Position numbers and translations under genes: made by a program. The notes under the pieces were generated by a model that searched no databases, had not been told where the DNA came from, and worked only from the letters and a program-made list of their open reading frames with translations. This document shows, in pieces, positions 54,514 to 64,000 of a stretch of 64,000 nucleotides of DNA. Source of the stretch: Gordonia aichiensis NBRC 108223 (GTDB lineage Bacteria > Actinomycetota > Actinomycetes > Mycobacteriales > Mycobacteriaceae); contig NZ_BANR01000017.1 of the NCBI RefSeq assembly GCF_000332975.1, positions 62,001 to 126,000 of the forward strand, written 5' to 3'. How positions within the stretch are numbered: position 1 is the first letter of the stretch; every line of letters starts with the position of its first letter.

Positions 54514-55929
54514 TCAGAACACCAGCCCGAGCAGTGCGTTCTCCAACACCTCCGGCATCGCCGGATGAATCCAGTACTGCCCGCGTGCCATGTCCTCAAC
54601 GCCGAGTCCGAAACTCATCGCCTGGATCGCGGGCTGGATCAACGTGGGTGCCTGCGGTCCGATGATGTGCACGCCGAGGAGCTGATGGGTGTCACGATCG
54701 GCGATCACCTTGCACGCGCTGGTGGTGTCCTCCATCGCCCAGCCGTAGGCGACGTCGCCGAACTCCTGCACCTTGACCGCGATGTTGTGACCCGAGTCGC
54801 GTGCCTCGAACTCCGTCATGCCGACCGCGGCGACCTGCGGATGGGTGAACACCGCCGCCGGTACCACGCTGTGCTGAAAGGTTTCGAGATCTGTTGCATC
54901 CCAACCCTTCAGGAGATTCGCCTGCACCACGCGCTGCTCGTGGTTGGCCACGTGTTTGAGCTGGAACGGGGAGCTCACGTCGCCGAGCGCCCACACTCCG
55001 CGCGCACCGGTCCGACCGTGCCCATCCACCTCGACCCTGCCGTCATCGGTCAGTGCGAGGCCGATCGTGTCGATTCCGAGACGGTCGCCGTTGGAGACAC
55101 GCCCGGTGGCCACCAGCAGTACGTCGGCTTCGACGATCTCGTCGTCTCCCAACGTCAGACGGACACCACCGCCGGGAAGGTCCTCCGCGGCGACGAGGTC
55201 ACGGTTGAGGCGCACATCCCACTTGCCTGCCGCGATGTCGGTGAAGCGGGTCGACAACTCGACGTCGAGCTTGCGGAGCAACATCGGGCCACGCGCGAGG
55301 ATCGTGACGTCGGTGCCGAGTGAACCGAAGACATGCGCGAATTCGGCTGCGATGTAACCGCTTCCGAGGATGATCATGCGCCGCGGCAGACCGGGGAGCC
55401 GCATCACGTCGTTGTTGGTGTGAAAGGTCACGCCGGACGAGGCGATGACCGGAGGAATGACGGGGCGCGAACCCGCGGCGATCACCACCTCACGGGCGAG
55501 TATTAGCGCGTCAGCCGTCGCGAGCCGGTAGTTGCCGTCGTCGTCGCGGCCGTCGAACTCGACATGCGAGTCGTAGACGGTGATGTTCTCGCACTCGAGT
55601 TCGCGGTACTGCAGTCCGCCGGCGGAGATGGGGTCGATCCGACCGAAGACCCGGTCGCGAATCGCGGGCCAGTCGACACCGTCGACCCGCGAGTGAACAC
55701 CGAAACGATCCCCGTCCGACGCCGTGTCGGCCACCTCTGCGGGATAAACGAACATCTTTGTCGGGATGCAGCCGACGTTCAGGCAGGTCCCGCCGTAGAT
55801 ACCTTCCTCGAAGATGGCGATGCTCTTCTCGGCGAACCGGTCGTCGGGAATCGAATTGCCGCTGCCACTGCCGATGATTGCGAGATCGACTGTCTGCGTG
55901 CGGGTTGTCGTCGCGGGTGCTGCGTTCAT
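54514..55929 (-). CDS. mtr: Mycothione reductase
   Basis: Reduces mycothiol disulfide with NADPH, keeping the actinobacterial thiol pool reduced. 471 residues: FAD site [14 protein letters not shown] (a shortened GxGxxG variant typical of Mtr), redox-active Cys49 and Cys54 in [18 protein letters not shown] domain [16 protein letters not shown], and the C-terminal His-Glu pair in [18 protein letters not shown] 55929 overlaps the upstream hydrolase stop (ATGA), so the pair forms an operon, also conserved in mycobacteria (Rv2854-Rv2855, recalled). Confidence 0.95.
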   Translation of the reverse strand: MNAAPATTTRTQTVDLAIIGSGSGNSIPDDRFAEKSIAIFEEGIYGGTCLNVGCIPTKMFVYPAEVADTASDGDRFGVHSRVDGVDWPAIRDRVFGRIDPISAGGLQYRELECENITVYDSHVEFDGRDDDGNYRLATADALILAREVVIAAGSRPVIPPVIASSGVTFHTNNDVMRLPGLPRRMIILGSGYIAAEFAHVFGSLGTDVTILARGPMLLRKLDVELSTRFTDIAAGKWDVRLNRDLVAAEDLPGGGVRLTLGDDEIVEADVLLVATGRVSNGDRLGIDTIGLALTDDGRVEVDGHGRTGARGVWALGDVSSPFQLKHVANHEQRVVQANLLKGWDATDLETFQHSVVPAAVFTHPQVAAVGMTEFEARDSGHNIAVKVQEFGDVAYGWAMEDTTSACKVIADRDTHQLLGVHIIGPQAPTLIQPAIQAMSFGLGVEDMARGQYWIHPAMPEVLENALLGLVF

Positions 55930-57017
55930 GATGCGTGCTCCTGTCGTGCGGGCTCGACCACCGAATCCAGCCAGCGATCGACCTCCGCGTAGGCCTGCGC
56001 GCGCGCCGATTCGACGGACAGGAACACGTCATGGCGTGCACCCGTGATCGGCGCGACCGTGACATGGCCACCGAGACTGCCGCTCCAGTGGGCGATCTGC
56101 GAGACGTCGAGCACGACGTCGGCTGCGTCGACCGTCGGTGAGTAGTGCTTGGCGAACTTCGTCTTGTCCGAGCGCAGCACCAGCGTCGGTACTCCGACGT
56201 CGATGCCGCGGTGAAGGTGCCGCTGTCCGGAGCGCACGGCGTTGAGGAAGCCGAACGTGACGGGGAACCCGCCGAGTGGCTTCTTCGCGAGGTCATAGGC
56301 CCACTCGCCGTGGGAGTCGACGTGCAGGCTCTCGCCATACGCTGCCGAGAGGTCGCGGGAGAGCTTCTCGAAGGGACGCAGGGCCGCAATGCCTTTGATG
56401 AACATCGTCACCGGATAGGTGCGCAGCACGGGCGCGCCCTGCAGGTCGAGCCACGGGCTGTTCAGCAGAAGTCCTGACACGCGCGCGTGGCGGCCGGGGG
56501 ATTGTGTGCGCAGACGATCAAGCCACAGCGGCGTGATCAATCCGCCCGTGGAGTGCGCAGCGACAAGCACCGGTGTGTCCTCGGTGATGTCGTCGGCGAT
56601 GGCATCGAGTGCGAGACCGAGTTCGAGGTCGTAGACGGCGAGGTTGCGGGCGAAGTGCGGTGTGTGGTGCTCGAGCAGCGAGCGGCCGCATTTGCGCAGA
56701 TCCAACGCGTAGAAGGCATAGCCGAGATCGTGGAAGTGATCGGCGAGCGGGGCGTGGAAGAAGTAGTCGGTAAACCCGTGGACGAAGAGAACAGCACCCT
56801 TGGTCGCCGTCGACGCCGTGGAGGGCTTGCGCACCAGCGTGGCGGTGATGGGGTCTTCACCGTCGGGATCGGGGCCGAGGTCGAAGGTCCGCACCTCGAA
56901 GTGGTCGAGAAATCCGTCGGGTTGCCAACCGGAATCGGTGTCGGGTTGGGTCAGAGTGCGATCGCTTTGCTCCGAGGACGTCGACCGCCGAGCAGTCGAC
57001 TCTGGGGATACAGTCAC
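55926..57017 (-). CDS. Alpha/beta hydrolase, serine type (lysophospholipase-like)
   Basis: 363 residues from GTG 57017; an in-frame ATG at 57056 and GTG 57026 are alternatives. The N-terminal about 40 residues are Ser/Thr rich. Catalytic core: [17 protein letters not shown], nucleophile Ser156 in [15 protein letters not shown], and His in GARHDVFLS near the C-terminus; DLRKCGRSL resembles monoglyceride lipases. No signal peptide is convincing. First gene of the operon with mtr; divergent from mqo, 164 bp away. Confidence 0.88.
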   Translation of the reverse strand: MTVSPESTARRSTSSEQSDRTLTQPDTDSGWQPDGFLDHFEVRTFDLGPDPDGEDPITATLVRKPSTASTATKGAVLFVHGFTDYFFHAPLADHFHDLGYAFYALDLRKCGRSLLEHHTPHFARNLAVYDLELGLALDAIADDITEDTPVLVAAHSTGGLITPLWLDRLRTQSPGRHARVSGLLLNSPWLDLQGAPVLRTYPVTMFIKGIAALRPFEKLSRDLSAAYGESLHVDSHGEWAYDLAKKPLGGFPVTFGFLNAVRSGQRHLHRGIDVGVPTLVLRSDKTKFAKHYSPTVDAADVVLDVSQIAHWSGSLGGHVTVAPITGARHDVFLSVESARAQAYAEVDRWLDSVVEPARQEHAS

Positions 57018-57181
57018 GATTTCCACTCTAAATGCGCTGTCGACGCATGCACGCAAGTGTCATCCGGCCCACACTTGGCGGAGGCGATTCGGGCGCACAC
57101 ACGCCGATGGGGAACAATGGTCGACGTGGACGAGGATTCGTCCTCCGCAACACAAGACAGTGTTGTCGAGTGGAGTCTGAA

Positions 57182-58726
57182 GTGGGGTCCGAGTTGTCTG
57201 AATCGGTGATCAAGACGGACGTTGCGCTCGTGGGTGCGGGCATCATGAGTGCCACCCTCGGCGCGCTGCTGCGGCAGGTGCAGCCTGACTGGACGATCAG
57301 CCTGTTCGAACGGCTCGACGCCGCAGCAGGCGAGAGCAGCGACCCGTGGAACAACGCAGGCACCGGTCACTCGGCGTTGTGCGAACTGAACTACACCCCG
57401 AAGACCGCAGACGGTGGCGTCGACATCACCAAAGCGATCGCGATCAACGAGCAGTTCCAGGTCTCCCGACAGTTCTGGGCGTACGCGGTCGACAACGGCA
57501 TCATCTCCCGTCCCTCGGAGTTCATCAATCCGATTCCGCACGTCAGCTTCACCCACGGTGACGCTGGAGTGGAGTACCTCCGCAAGCGCTACGACGCGCT
57601 GTCTAAGGAGGTTCTCTTCGAGGGCATGGAGTACATCACCGACCCGGGTGAGTTCAGCGCCCGCCTCCCGCTCATGTCGAACGGCCGTGACTTCTCCGAT
57701 CCGGTTGCCCTCAACTGGTTCACCGACGGCACCGATGTCGACTTCGGTTCGCTGACCCAGAAGCTGCTCAACTTCGTGGGCAAGGGTGGCGACATCTACT
57801 TCGGTCATTCCGTGACCAACCTGAACAAGCAGTCCGACGGAAGCTGGATCCTCAAGGTGCGCAACGTCCGCACCGGCGAGAAGTGGACCGTCCACGCCAA
57901 GTTCGTGTTCGTCGGCGCGGGAGGCGGTGCACTGCACCTGCTGCAGAAGTCCGGCATCAAGGAGGCCAAGGGCTTCGGCGGTTTCCCCGTCTCCGGAGAG
58001 TTCTTCCGCTGCACCAATCCCGAACTCATCGACGAGCACCACGCCAAGGTCTACGGCCAGGCCGCTGTCGGTGCGCCTCCGATGTCGGTGCCGCACCTCG
58101 ACACCCGAGTGATCAATCACCGCCAGGGTCTGTTGTTCGGCCCGTACGCCGGCTGGTCGCCCAAGTTCCTCAAGAGCGGCAAGATGACCGACCTGCTCAG
58201 CTCGGTCAAGCCCGGCAACGTGTTGCCCATGATGTCCATCGCCCCGCAAGAGTTCGGTCTGCTCAAGTACCTGATCAGCGAGCTCGCCGCGAGCCCTGCC
58301 GATCGCGTCGACACCCTGCGTGAGTTCGTGCCGCGTGCGGTCGGCGACGACTGGGAACTGATCACGGCAGGCCAGCGCGTGCAGGTCATCCGCAAGAACT
58401 CCAAAGGCATGGGCGGCAAGCTCGAGTTCGGCACCGCCGTCGTCGCGGCAGGCGACGGAACCATCGCGGGTCTGCTCGGCGCGTCGCCCGGTGCGTCGAC
58501 TGCTGTTCCGGCGATGCTGTCGGTGCTCGAGCAGTGCTTCCCGGCCGACTTCGCGCGCTGGACCCCGAAGCTCACCGAGATGATTCCGTCGTTCGGCAAG
58601 AAGCTCTCCGACAACGCCGATCTCTTCCACCAGGTGTGGGACTGGACCAGCAACAGCCTCGAGCTGCGACGCGACACCGTCGACGCGCCTGCCGACGCCG
58701 ACGTGCAGCCCGCGCCGGCAGGCTGA
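57182..58726 (+). CDS. mqo: Malate:quinone oxidoreductase
   Basis: Peripheral membrane flavoenzyme feeding electrons from malate to menaquinone. 514 residues from GTG 57182 (GGAG six bases upstream); TTG 57194, giving a more usual start, is close. FAD site [36 protein letters not shown]-type segment [14 protein letters not shown], and [18 protein letters not shown], then [10 protein letters not shown] are typical of Mqo. The frame continues upstream to 57032 but overlaps nothing. In mycobacteria mqo also lies next to mtr (Rv2852c, recalled). Confidence 0.94.
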   Translation: MGSELSESVIKTDVALVGAGIMSATLGALLRQVQPDWTISLFERLDAAAGESSDPWNNAGTGHSALCELNYTPKTADGGVDITKAIAINEQFQVSRQFWAYAVDNGIISRPSEFINPIPHVSFTHGDAGVEYLRKRYDALSKEVLFEGMEYITDPGEFSARLPLMSNGRDFSDPVALNWFTDGTDVDFGSLTQKLLNFVGKGGDIYFGHSVTNLNKQSDGSWILKVRNVRTGEKWTVHAKFVFVGAGGGALHLLQKSGIKEAKGFGGFPVSGEFFRCTNPELIDEHHAKVYGQAAVGAPPMSVPHLDTRVINHRQGLLFGPYAGWSPKFLKSGKMTDLLSSVKPGNVLPMMSIAPQEFGLLKYLISELAASPADRVDTLREFVPRAVGDDWELITAGQRVQVIRKNSKGMGGKLEFGTAVVAAGDGTIAGLLGASPGASTAVPAMLSVLEQCFPADFARWTPKLTEMIPSFGKKLSDNADLFHQVWDWTSNSLELRRDTVDAPADADVQPAPAG

Positions 58727-58766
58727 GTTGTGACGTGCGTGCTGTCAGTGTGATAGTCACGACACC

Positions 58767-59240
58767 ATGACCACTGGGCAGCTTCATCGCAGCTTCACGG
58801 CCGACCTCGACGTCGAGACGCTCTATAACATCCTGCGGCTGCGGGTGGACGTGTTCGTCGTCGAACAATCATGCCCGTATCCCGAACTCGACGGACGAGA
58901 TCTCGAGCCGGGCACGCGGCAACTCTGGGTGACCGACGATTCCGGACGGGTGGTCGCCACCTTGCGATTACTCGAGGATTCCGGCGCTCCCGGCGACGGC
59001 GAGATGTACCGGATCGGACGTGTGTGCACCGATCGTTCCCGGCGCGGCGAGGGCATGACCGCGCGCCTCATCGAGACGGCGCTCGCGGAGGTCGGCGACA
59101 GTCCGTGTCGGATCGAGGCGCAGAGTTATCTCATCGACATGTACGCGAAGTTCGGGTTCGTCGTCGACAGCGAGGAGTACCTCGAGGACGGGATTCCGCA
59201 CGTCTCGATGCTCCGACCCGCCAGGAAACTGCGCGCATGA
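58767..59240 (+). CDS. GNAT acetyltransferase, ElaA-like
   Basis: 157 residues. ElaA-type features: LYNILRLRVDVFVVEQSCPYPELDG at the start (split here, core R-x-x-V-F-V-V-E-Q), RIGRVCTDRSRRGEGMTARLI (acetyl-CoA loop R-R-G-x-G) and AQSYLIDMYAKFGF. Homologue next to mqo in mycobacteria (Rv2851c, recalled). Substrate unknown. Stop overlaps the chelatase ATG by four bases (ATGA), so it is in the cobalamin-type operon by position. Confidence 0.9.
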   Translation: MTTGQLHRSFTADLDVETLYNILRLRVDVFVVEQSCPYPELDGRDLEPGTRQLWVTDDSGRVVATLRLLEDSGAPGDGEMYRIGRVCTDRSRRGEGMTARLIETALAEVGDSPCRIEAQSYLIDMYAKFGFVVDSEEYLEDGIPHVSMLRPARKLRA

Positions 59241-61255
59241 GCGGCAGACATGCGGTCGCCGTAGCGCAGCCCGTCACGCCTGCCCGCTATCCCTTCAGTG
59301 CCGTCGTCGGACAGGATCGGCTCAAGCTGGCGTTGATGCTGTGCGCGGTGTCACCCGGGATCGGCGGTGTGCTGATCCGCGGCGAGAAGGGCACCGCGAA
59401 GTCGACGATCGTGCGTGGTCTGGGCCCGGTCATCGCACATGAGGGCGCCGACGACTCCGCGACCGGCAGGGTCGTCGAACTCCCCATCGGCGCCACCGAG
59501 GACCGGGTCGTCGGTTCGTTGGACCTGACCGCCGTACTGCGCGACGGCGAGGCGGTGTTCACACCGGGCCTTCTCGCCCGCGCCGACGGTGGGGTGCTCT
59601 ACATCGACGAGGTCAATCTCCTCGCCGACCACCTGGTGGACGTGCTGCTCGACGCAGCCGCCAGCGGACGTGTGACCATTGAGCGAGACGGCGTGTCACA
59701 TACGCAGGCCGCCGATTTCGTGCTCGTCGGGACGATGAATCCTGAAGAGGGAGAACTGCGCCCGCAATTACTCGACCGCTTCGGTCTGGCCGTCGACGTC
59801 ACCGCGGCACGTGAGGTCGACGAGCGGGTCGAGGTCGTGCGGCGGCGGATGGACTTCGATGCCGACCCCGAGGGATTCGTCGCACGCTACGCCGACGAGG
59901 AACAGGCACTGTCCGATCGGATCGGTGCGGCGCGCAGGTCGGTCGGAGACGTCGAGATCAGTGCGCGGGAGCTGCGCAGGATCGCGGGCATCTGTGCCCA
60001 CCTCGACGTCGACGGATTACGTGGCGACATCGTGGTCGCGCGGACCGCTGCCGCTCACGCGGCACTGCGCGGCGCGACTTCGGTGACGCAGGAGGACGTG
60101 CGCATCGGCGTCGAACTCGCTCTGCCACACCGCCGCAGGCGTGACCCGTTCGACGAGTCAGGGCTCGATGACCAACAACTCGACGACGCGCTGTCAGCGG
60201 GCGACGACGCGGCGGGCCCGCAGGACGAACCGGACCCGGATCCGGACGGGCCCGACGGCACACCGAGTCCTGAGCAGCGCGACGACTCGGTCGGGGGACC
60301 CGACTCGTTCGGGGAACCCCCGTTCGATTCCGATCCGCCTGCTCCGCAACAGGGGTCCGACGATGAGGCCGACAAGGACGCGTCGACGCAGCCTCAACAG
60401 GCTCCCAACGGCCACACATTCGGGCCCGCGGCACCGAACTCGGGTGCGCGTCTGCGACGCCTGCGGGCCGACGGCATCGGCGACGGCGATCCGGGTAAAC
60501 GGTCACGCGCACGCAGCCGTCGCGGACACACCGTGTCCGACACCGACTTCGCGCCAGGCGGATCGCTGCACCTGTTCGGCACCGTGCTGCGCGCTGCGGG
60601 CCGCGCCGCGTCGACCTCCGCGCCCCCCACCGGCGGGGTGTCGGTGGCGCCCGCCGATCTGCGCGGGGCGCAGCGGATCGGGCAGGAGGGCAACCTGGTG
60701 GTGTTCGTCGTCGACCTCAGCGGGTCGATGACGGCGCGCAGAAGGCTGAGCGCGGTGAGTCGGCTCTGTGTCGATCTGCTGCGTGACTCCTACACCCGTC
60801 GCGACCGGGTCGCGGTCGTGGTCGCGCGCGGGGCCCGTGCCGAACTCGTCGTGCCGCCGACCAAATCGGTCGACGTCGCGGTCCGACGTCTCGCCGACAT
60901 CAGGACCGGCGGCCGAACCCCGTTGGCAGAGGGGTTGATCGAAGCGCAGCAGGTGATCGACCGGGCTCGACGAGCCGACCCGCGTCGTCGACCGCTGCTG
61001 GTGGTACTGACCGACGGACGGGCCACAGCCGGGCCCGACGCTGCCGGACGGGCAGCCTCTGCGGCGCAGCGGATCCGGCGCAACGGGATCGACAGCGTCG
61101 TCGTCGATTGCGAGCAGGGCGCTGTCCGGCTGGGACTCGCCACGGATCTGGCCGCGCGCCTCGGGGCGCAGACGATGCGGATGGACGAACTCTCGGTCGC
61201 GGCGCTGTCGGCTCCCGCAACCGACCGGCGCCCGGCGCGCGCGTCGGCCGCCTGA
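59237..61255 (+). CDS. Fused ChlI-ChlD type chelatase subunit (probable cobaltochelatase partner)
   Basis: 672 residues from ATG 59237 (ATGA overlap). AAA+ half: Walker A GEKGTAKST at residues 49-57, GVLYIDEVNLLADHLVDVLL (Walker B), and a sensor region GTMNPEEGELRPQLLDRFGL. A Pro/Asp-rich acidic linker spans about residues 320-400, then a VWA domain with MIDAS DLSGSMTARR at Asp493. Homologue of Rv2850c; in organisms lacking CobS/CobT, ChlI-D fusions are thought to work with CobN in cobalt insertion (established for some, inferred here). Upstream of cobO and cobB. Confidence 0.88.
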   Translation: MSGRHAVAVAQPVTPARYPFSAVVGQDRLKLALMLCAVSPGIGGVLIRGEKGTAKSTIVRGLGPVIAHEGADDSATGRVVELPIGATEDRVVGSLDLTAVLRDGEAVFTPGLLARADGGVLYIDEVNLLADHLVDVLLDAAASGRVTIERDGVSHTQAADFVLVGTMNPEEGELRPQLLDRFGLAVDVTAAREVDERVEVVRRRMDFDADPEGFVARYADEEQALSDRIGAARRSVGDVEISARELRRIAGICAHLDVDGLRGDIVVARTAAAHAALRGATSVTQEDVRIGVELALPHRRRRDPFDESGLDDQQLDDALSAGDDAAGPQDEPDPDPDGPDGTPSPEQRDDSVGGPDSFGEPPFDSDPPAPQQGSDDEADKDASTQPQQAPNGHTFGPAAPNSGARLRRLRADGIGDGDPGKRSRARSRRGHTVSDTDFAPGGSLHLFGTVLRAAGRAASTSAPPTGGVSVAPADLRGAQRIGQEGNLVVFVVDLSGSMTARRRLSAVSRLCVDLLRDSYTRRDRVAVVVARGARAELVVPPTKSVDVAVRRLADIRTGGRTPLAEGLIEAQQVIDRARRADPRRRPLLVVLTDGRATAGPDAAGRAASAAQRIRRNGIDSVVVDCEQGAVRLGLATDLAARLGAQTMRMDELSVAALSAPATDRRPARASAA

Positions 61256-61288
61256 TCGCGATATCGGGCAATAACGAGGAGAGTGACT

Positions 61289-61906
61289 GTGCCCCAGGGT
61301 GTTCCGCAGACAGTGCCCGACGACGGACTGACCACCCGTCAGCGTCGCCAGCAGCCGGTGCTTGCCGTCCACACCGGCGACGGCAAGGGGAAATCGACGG
61401 CGGCATTCGGGATGGCGATGCGTGCATGGAACGCAGGCCTGCGGGTGGCGGTCTTTCAATTCGTCAAGAGTGCCAAGTGGCGTGTGGGTGAGGAGTCGGC
61501 GATGTCGGCTCTCGGTGAGCTTCACGACACGCAGGGCGTCGGCGGGCCCGTCGAGTGGCACAAGATGGGGCAGGGCTGGTCGTGGCTGCGCGCCAACGCC
61601 GACATCACCGATGATCATGCTGCTGCGGCCCGTGCCGGGTGGGGCGAGATCGCGCGTCGTCTCGCCGACGAGCAGCACGACTTCTATGTGCTCGACGAGT
61701 TCACCTACCCCCTCGATTGGGGCTGGATCGACACCGACGACGTGGTACGCACACTCGTCGACCGTCCTGGACGCCAACACGTGGTGATCACCGGACGCCG
61801 CGCCCCCGCGGCACTCGTCGACGCGGCCGACCTCGTGACGGAGATGCACAAGGTCGCACACCCCATGGACGTAGGGCGCAAGGGACAGAAGGGGATCGAG
61901 TGGTGA
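61289..61906 (+). CDS. cobO: Cob(I)yrinic acid a,c-diamide adenosyltransferase
   Basis: CobA/BtuR-type enzyme that attaches the adenosyl group from ATP. 205 residues from GTG 61289, chosen because AGGAGA lies six bases upstream; GTG 61283 would touch that ribosome site. P-loop HTGDGKGKSTAAFGMAMRAW, VFQFVKSAKWRVGEE, GQGWSW and VLDEFTYPLDW are diagnostic. Directly follows the chelatase gene and is followed by cobB with a 19-bp gap. Confidence 0.95.
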   Translation: MPQGVPQTVPDDGLTTRQRRQQPVLAVHTGDGKGKSTAAFGMAMRAWNAGLRVAVFQFVKSAKWRVGEESAMSALGELHDTQGVGGPVEWHKMGQGWSWLRANADITDDHAAAARAGWGEIARRLADEQHDFYVLDEFTYPLDWGWIDTDDVVRTLVDRPGRQHVVITGRRAPAALVDAADLVTEMHKVAHPMDVGRKGQKGIEW

Positions 61907-61925
61907 CGCCGATGAGGACCGCCGC

Positions 61926-64000
<2,075 letters not shown>

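Overview
The window is high-GC actinobacterial DNA from the mycolic-acid group (Mycobacteriales/Corynebacteriales; a Gordonia-like genome fits best, but genus is inference). Evidence: an antigen-85-like mycolyltransferase, glucosyl-3-phosphoglycerate synthase, mycothione reductase, a PapA-type acyltransferase, a DUF7373-type lipoprotein, candidate IdeR/DtxR iron boxes, frequent GTG/TTG starts and many 4-base ATGA/GTGA stop/start overlaps. From memory, the backbone order (glnB-glnD-ffh-rpsP-KH-rimM-trmD-rplS-lepB-rnhB-DUF2469-yraN-comM-dprA-SIP-xerC-M23-rpsB-tsf-pyrH-frr-cdsA-rlmN-dxr-rip1-ispG-GNAT-PBP-map-mtr-mqo-GNAT-chlID-cobO-cobB) parallels the Mycobacterium tuberculosis segment from about Rv2919c to Rv2848c, so the parts that break this order are the accessory insertions.

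Layout. 1-5.6 kb: nitrogen signalling (PII and its modifying enzyme), SRP GTPase, amidohydrolase. 5.6-12.5 kb: ribosomal protein and RNA-maturation genes (rpsP, KH, rimM, trmD, rplS), interrupted at 8.1-10.0 kb by three overlapping unrecognised genes with a YbaB-like / EspC-like / Gly-Met-rich composition; then signal peptidase and RNase HII. 12.5-18.3 kb: YraN, ComM, DprA, an iron-box-controlled siderophore reductase, XerC and an M23 peptidase. 18.4-20.4 kb: rpsB-tsf with strong hairpins. 20.5-26.2 kb: an insertion between tsf and pyrH holding a PapA-like acyltransferase plus MFS exporter, divergent (across a 504-bp region with three 45-bp-spaced direct repeats) from an antigen-85-like enzyme translationally coupled to GpgS. 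26.3-28.7 kb: pyrH-frr-cdsA. 28.7-34 kb: a TetR-controlled oxidative operon (diiron-like hydrolase, ferredoxin reductase, Baeyer-Villiger-type monooxygenase, SDR). 34-43.6 kb: RlmN, PuuE-type allantoinase, the MEP-pathway genes dxr and ispG around the site-2 protease rip1, a GNAT and a penicillin-binding lipoprotein. 43.6-44.5 kb: two facing 5'-truncated gene remnants (MarR and SDR) that meet at one point, a deletion scar. 44.5-48.9 kb: lipoprotein and hemin importer hmuTUV with an iron box. 49-50.8 kb: a ParD-like/zeta-like toxin-antitoxin pair coupled to methionine aminopeptidase. 50.8-64 kb: SDR/HxlR pair, cobQ, hydrolases, mycothione reductase, malate:quinone oxidoreductase, the chelatase-cobO-cobB cobalamin run, and the start of a DosS/DosT-like GAF sensor cut by the window edge.

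No tRNA, rRNA, CRISPR array, insertion sequence or prophage was seen. Function calls for housekeeping genes rest on motifs visible in the translations; regulatory sites and accessory-gene roles are inference and are marked with lower confidence.
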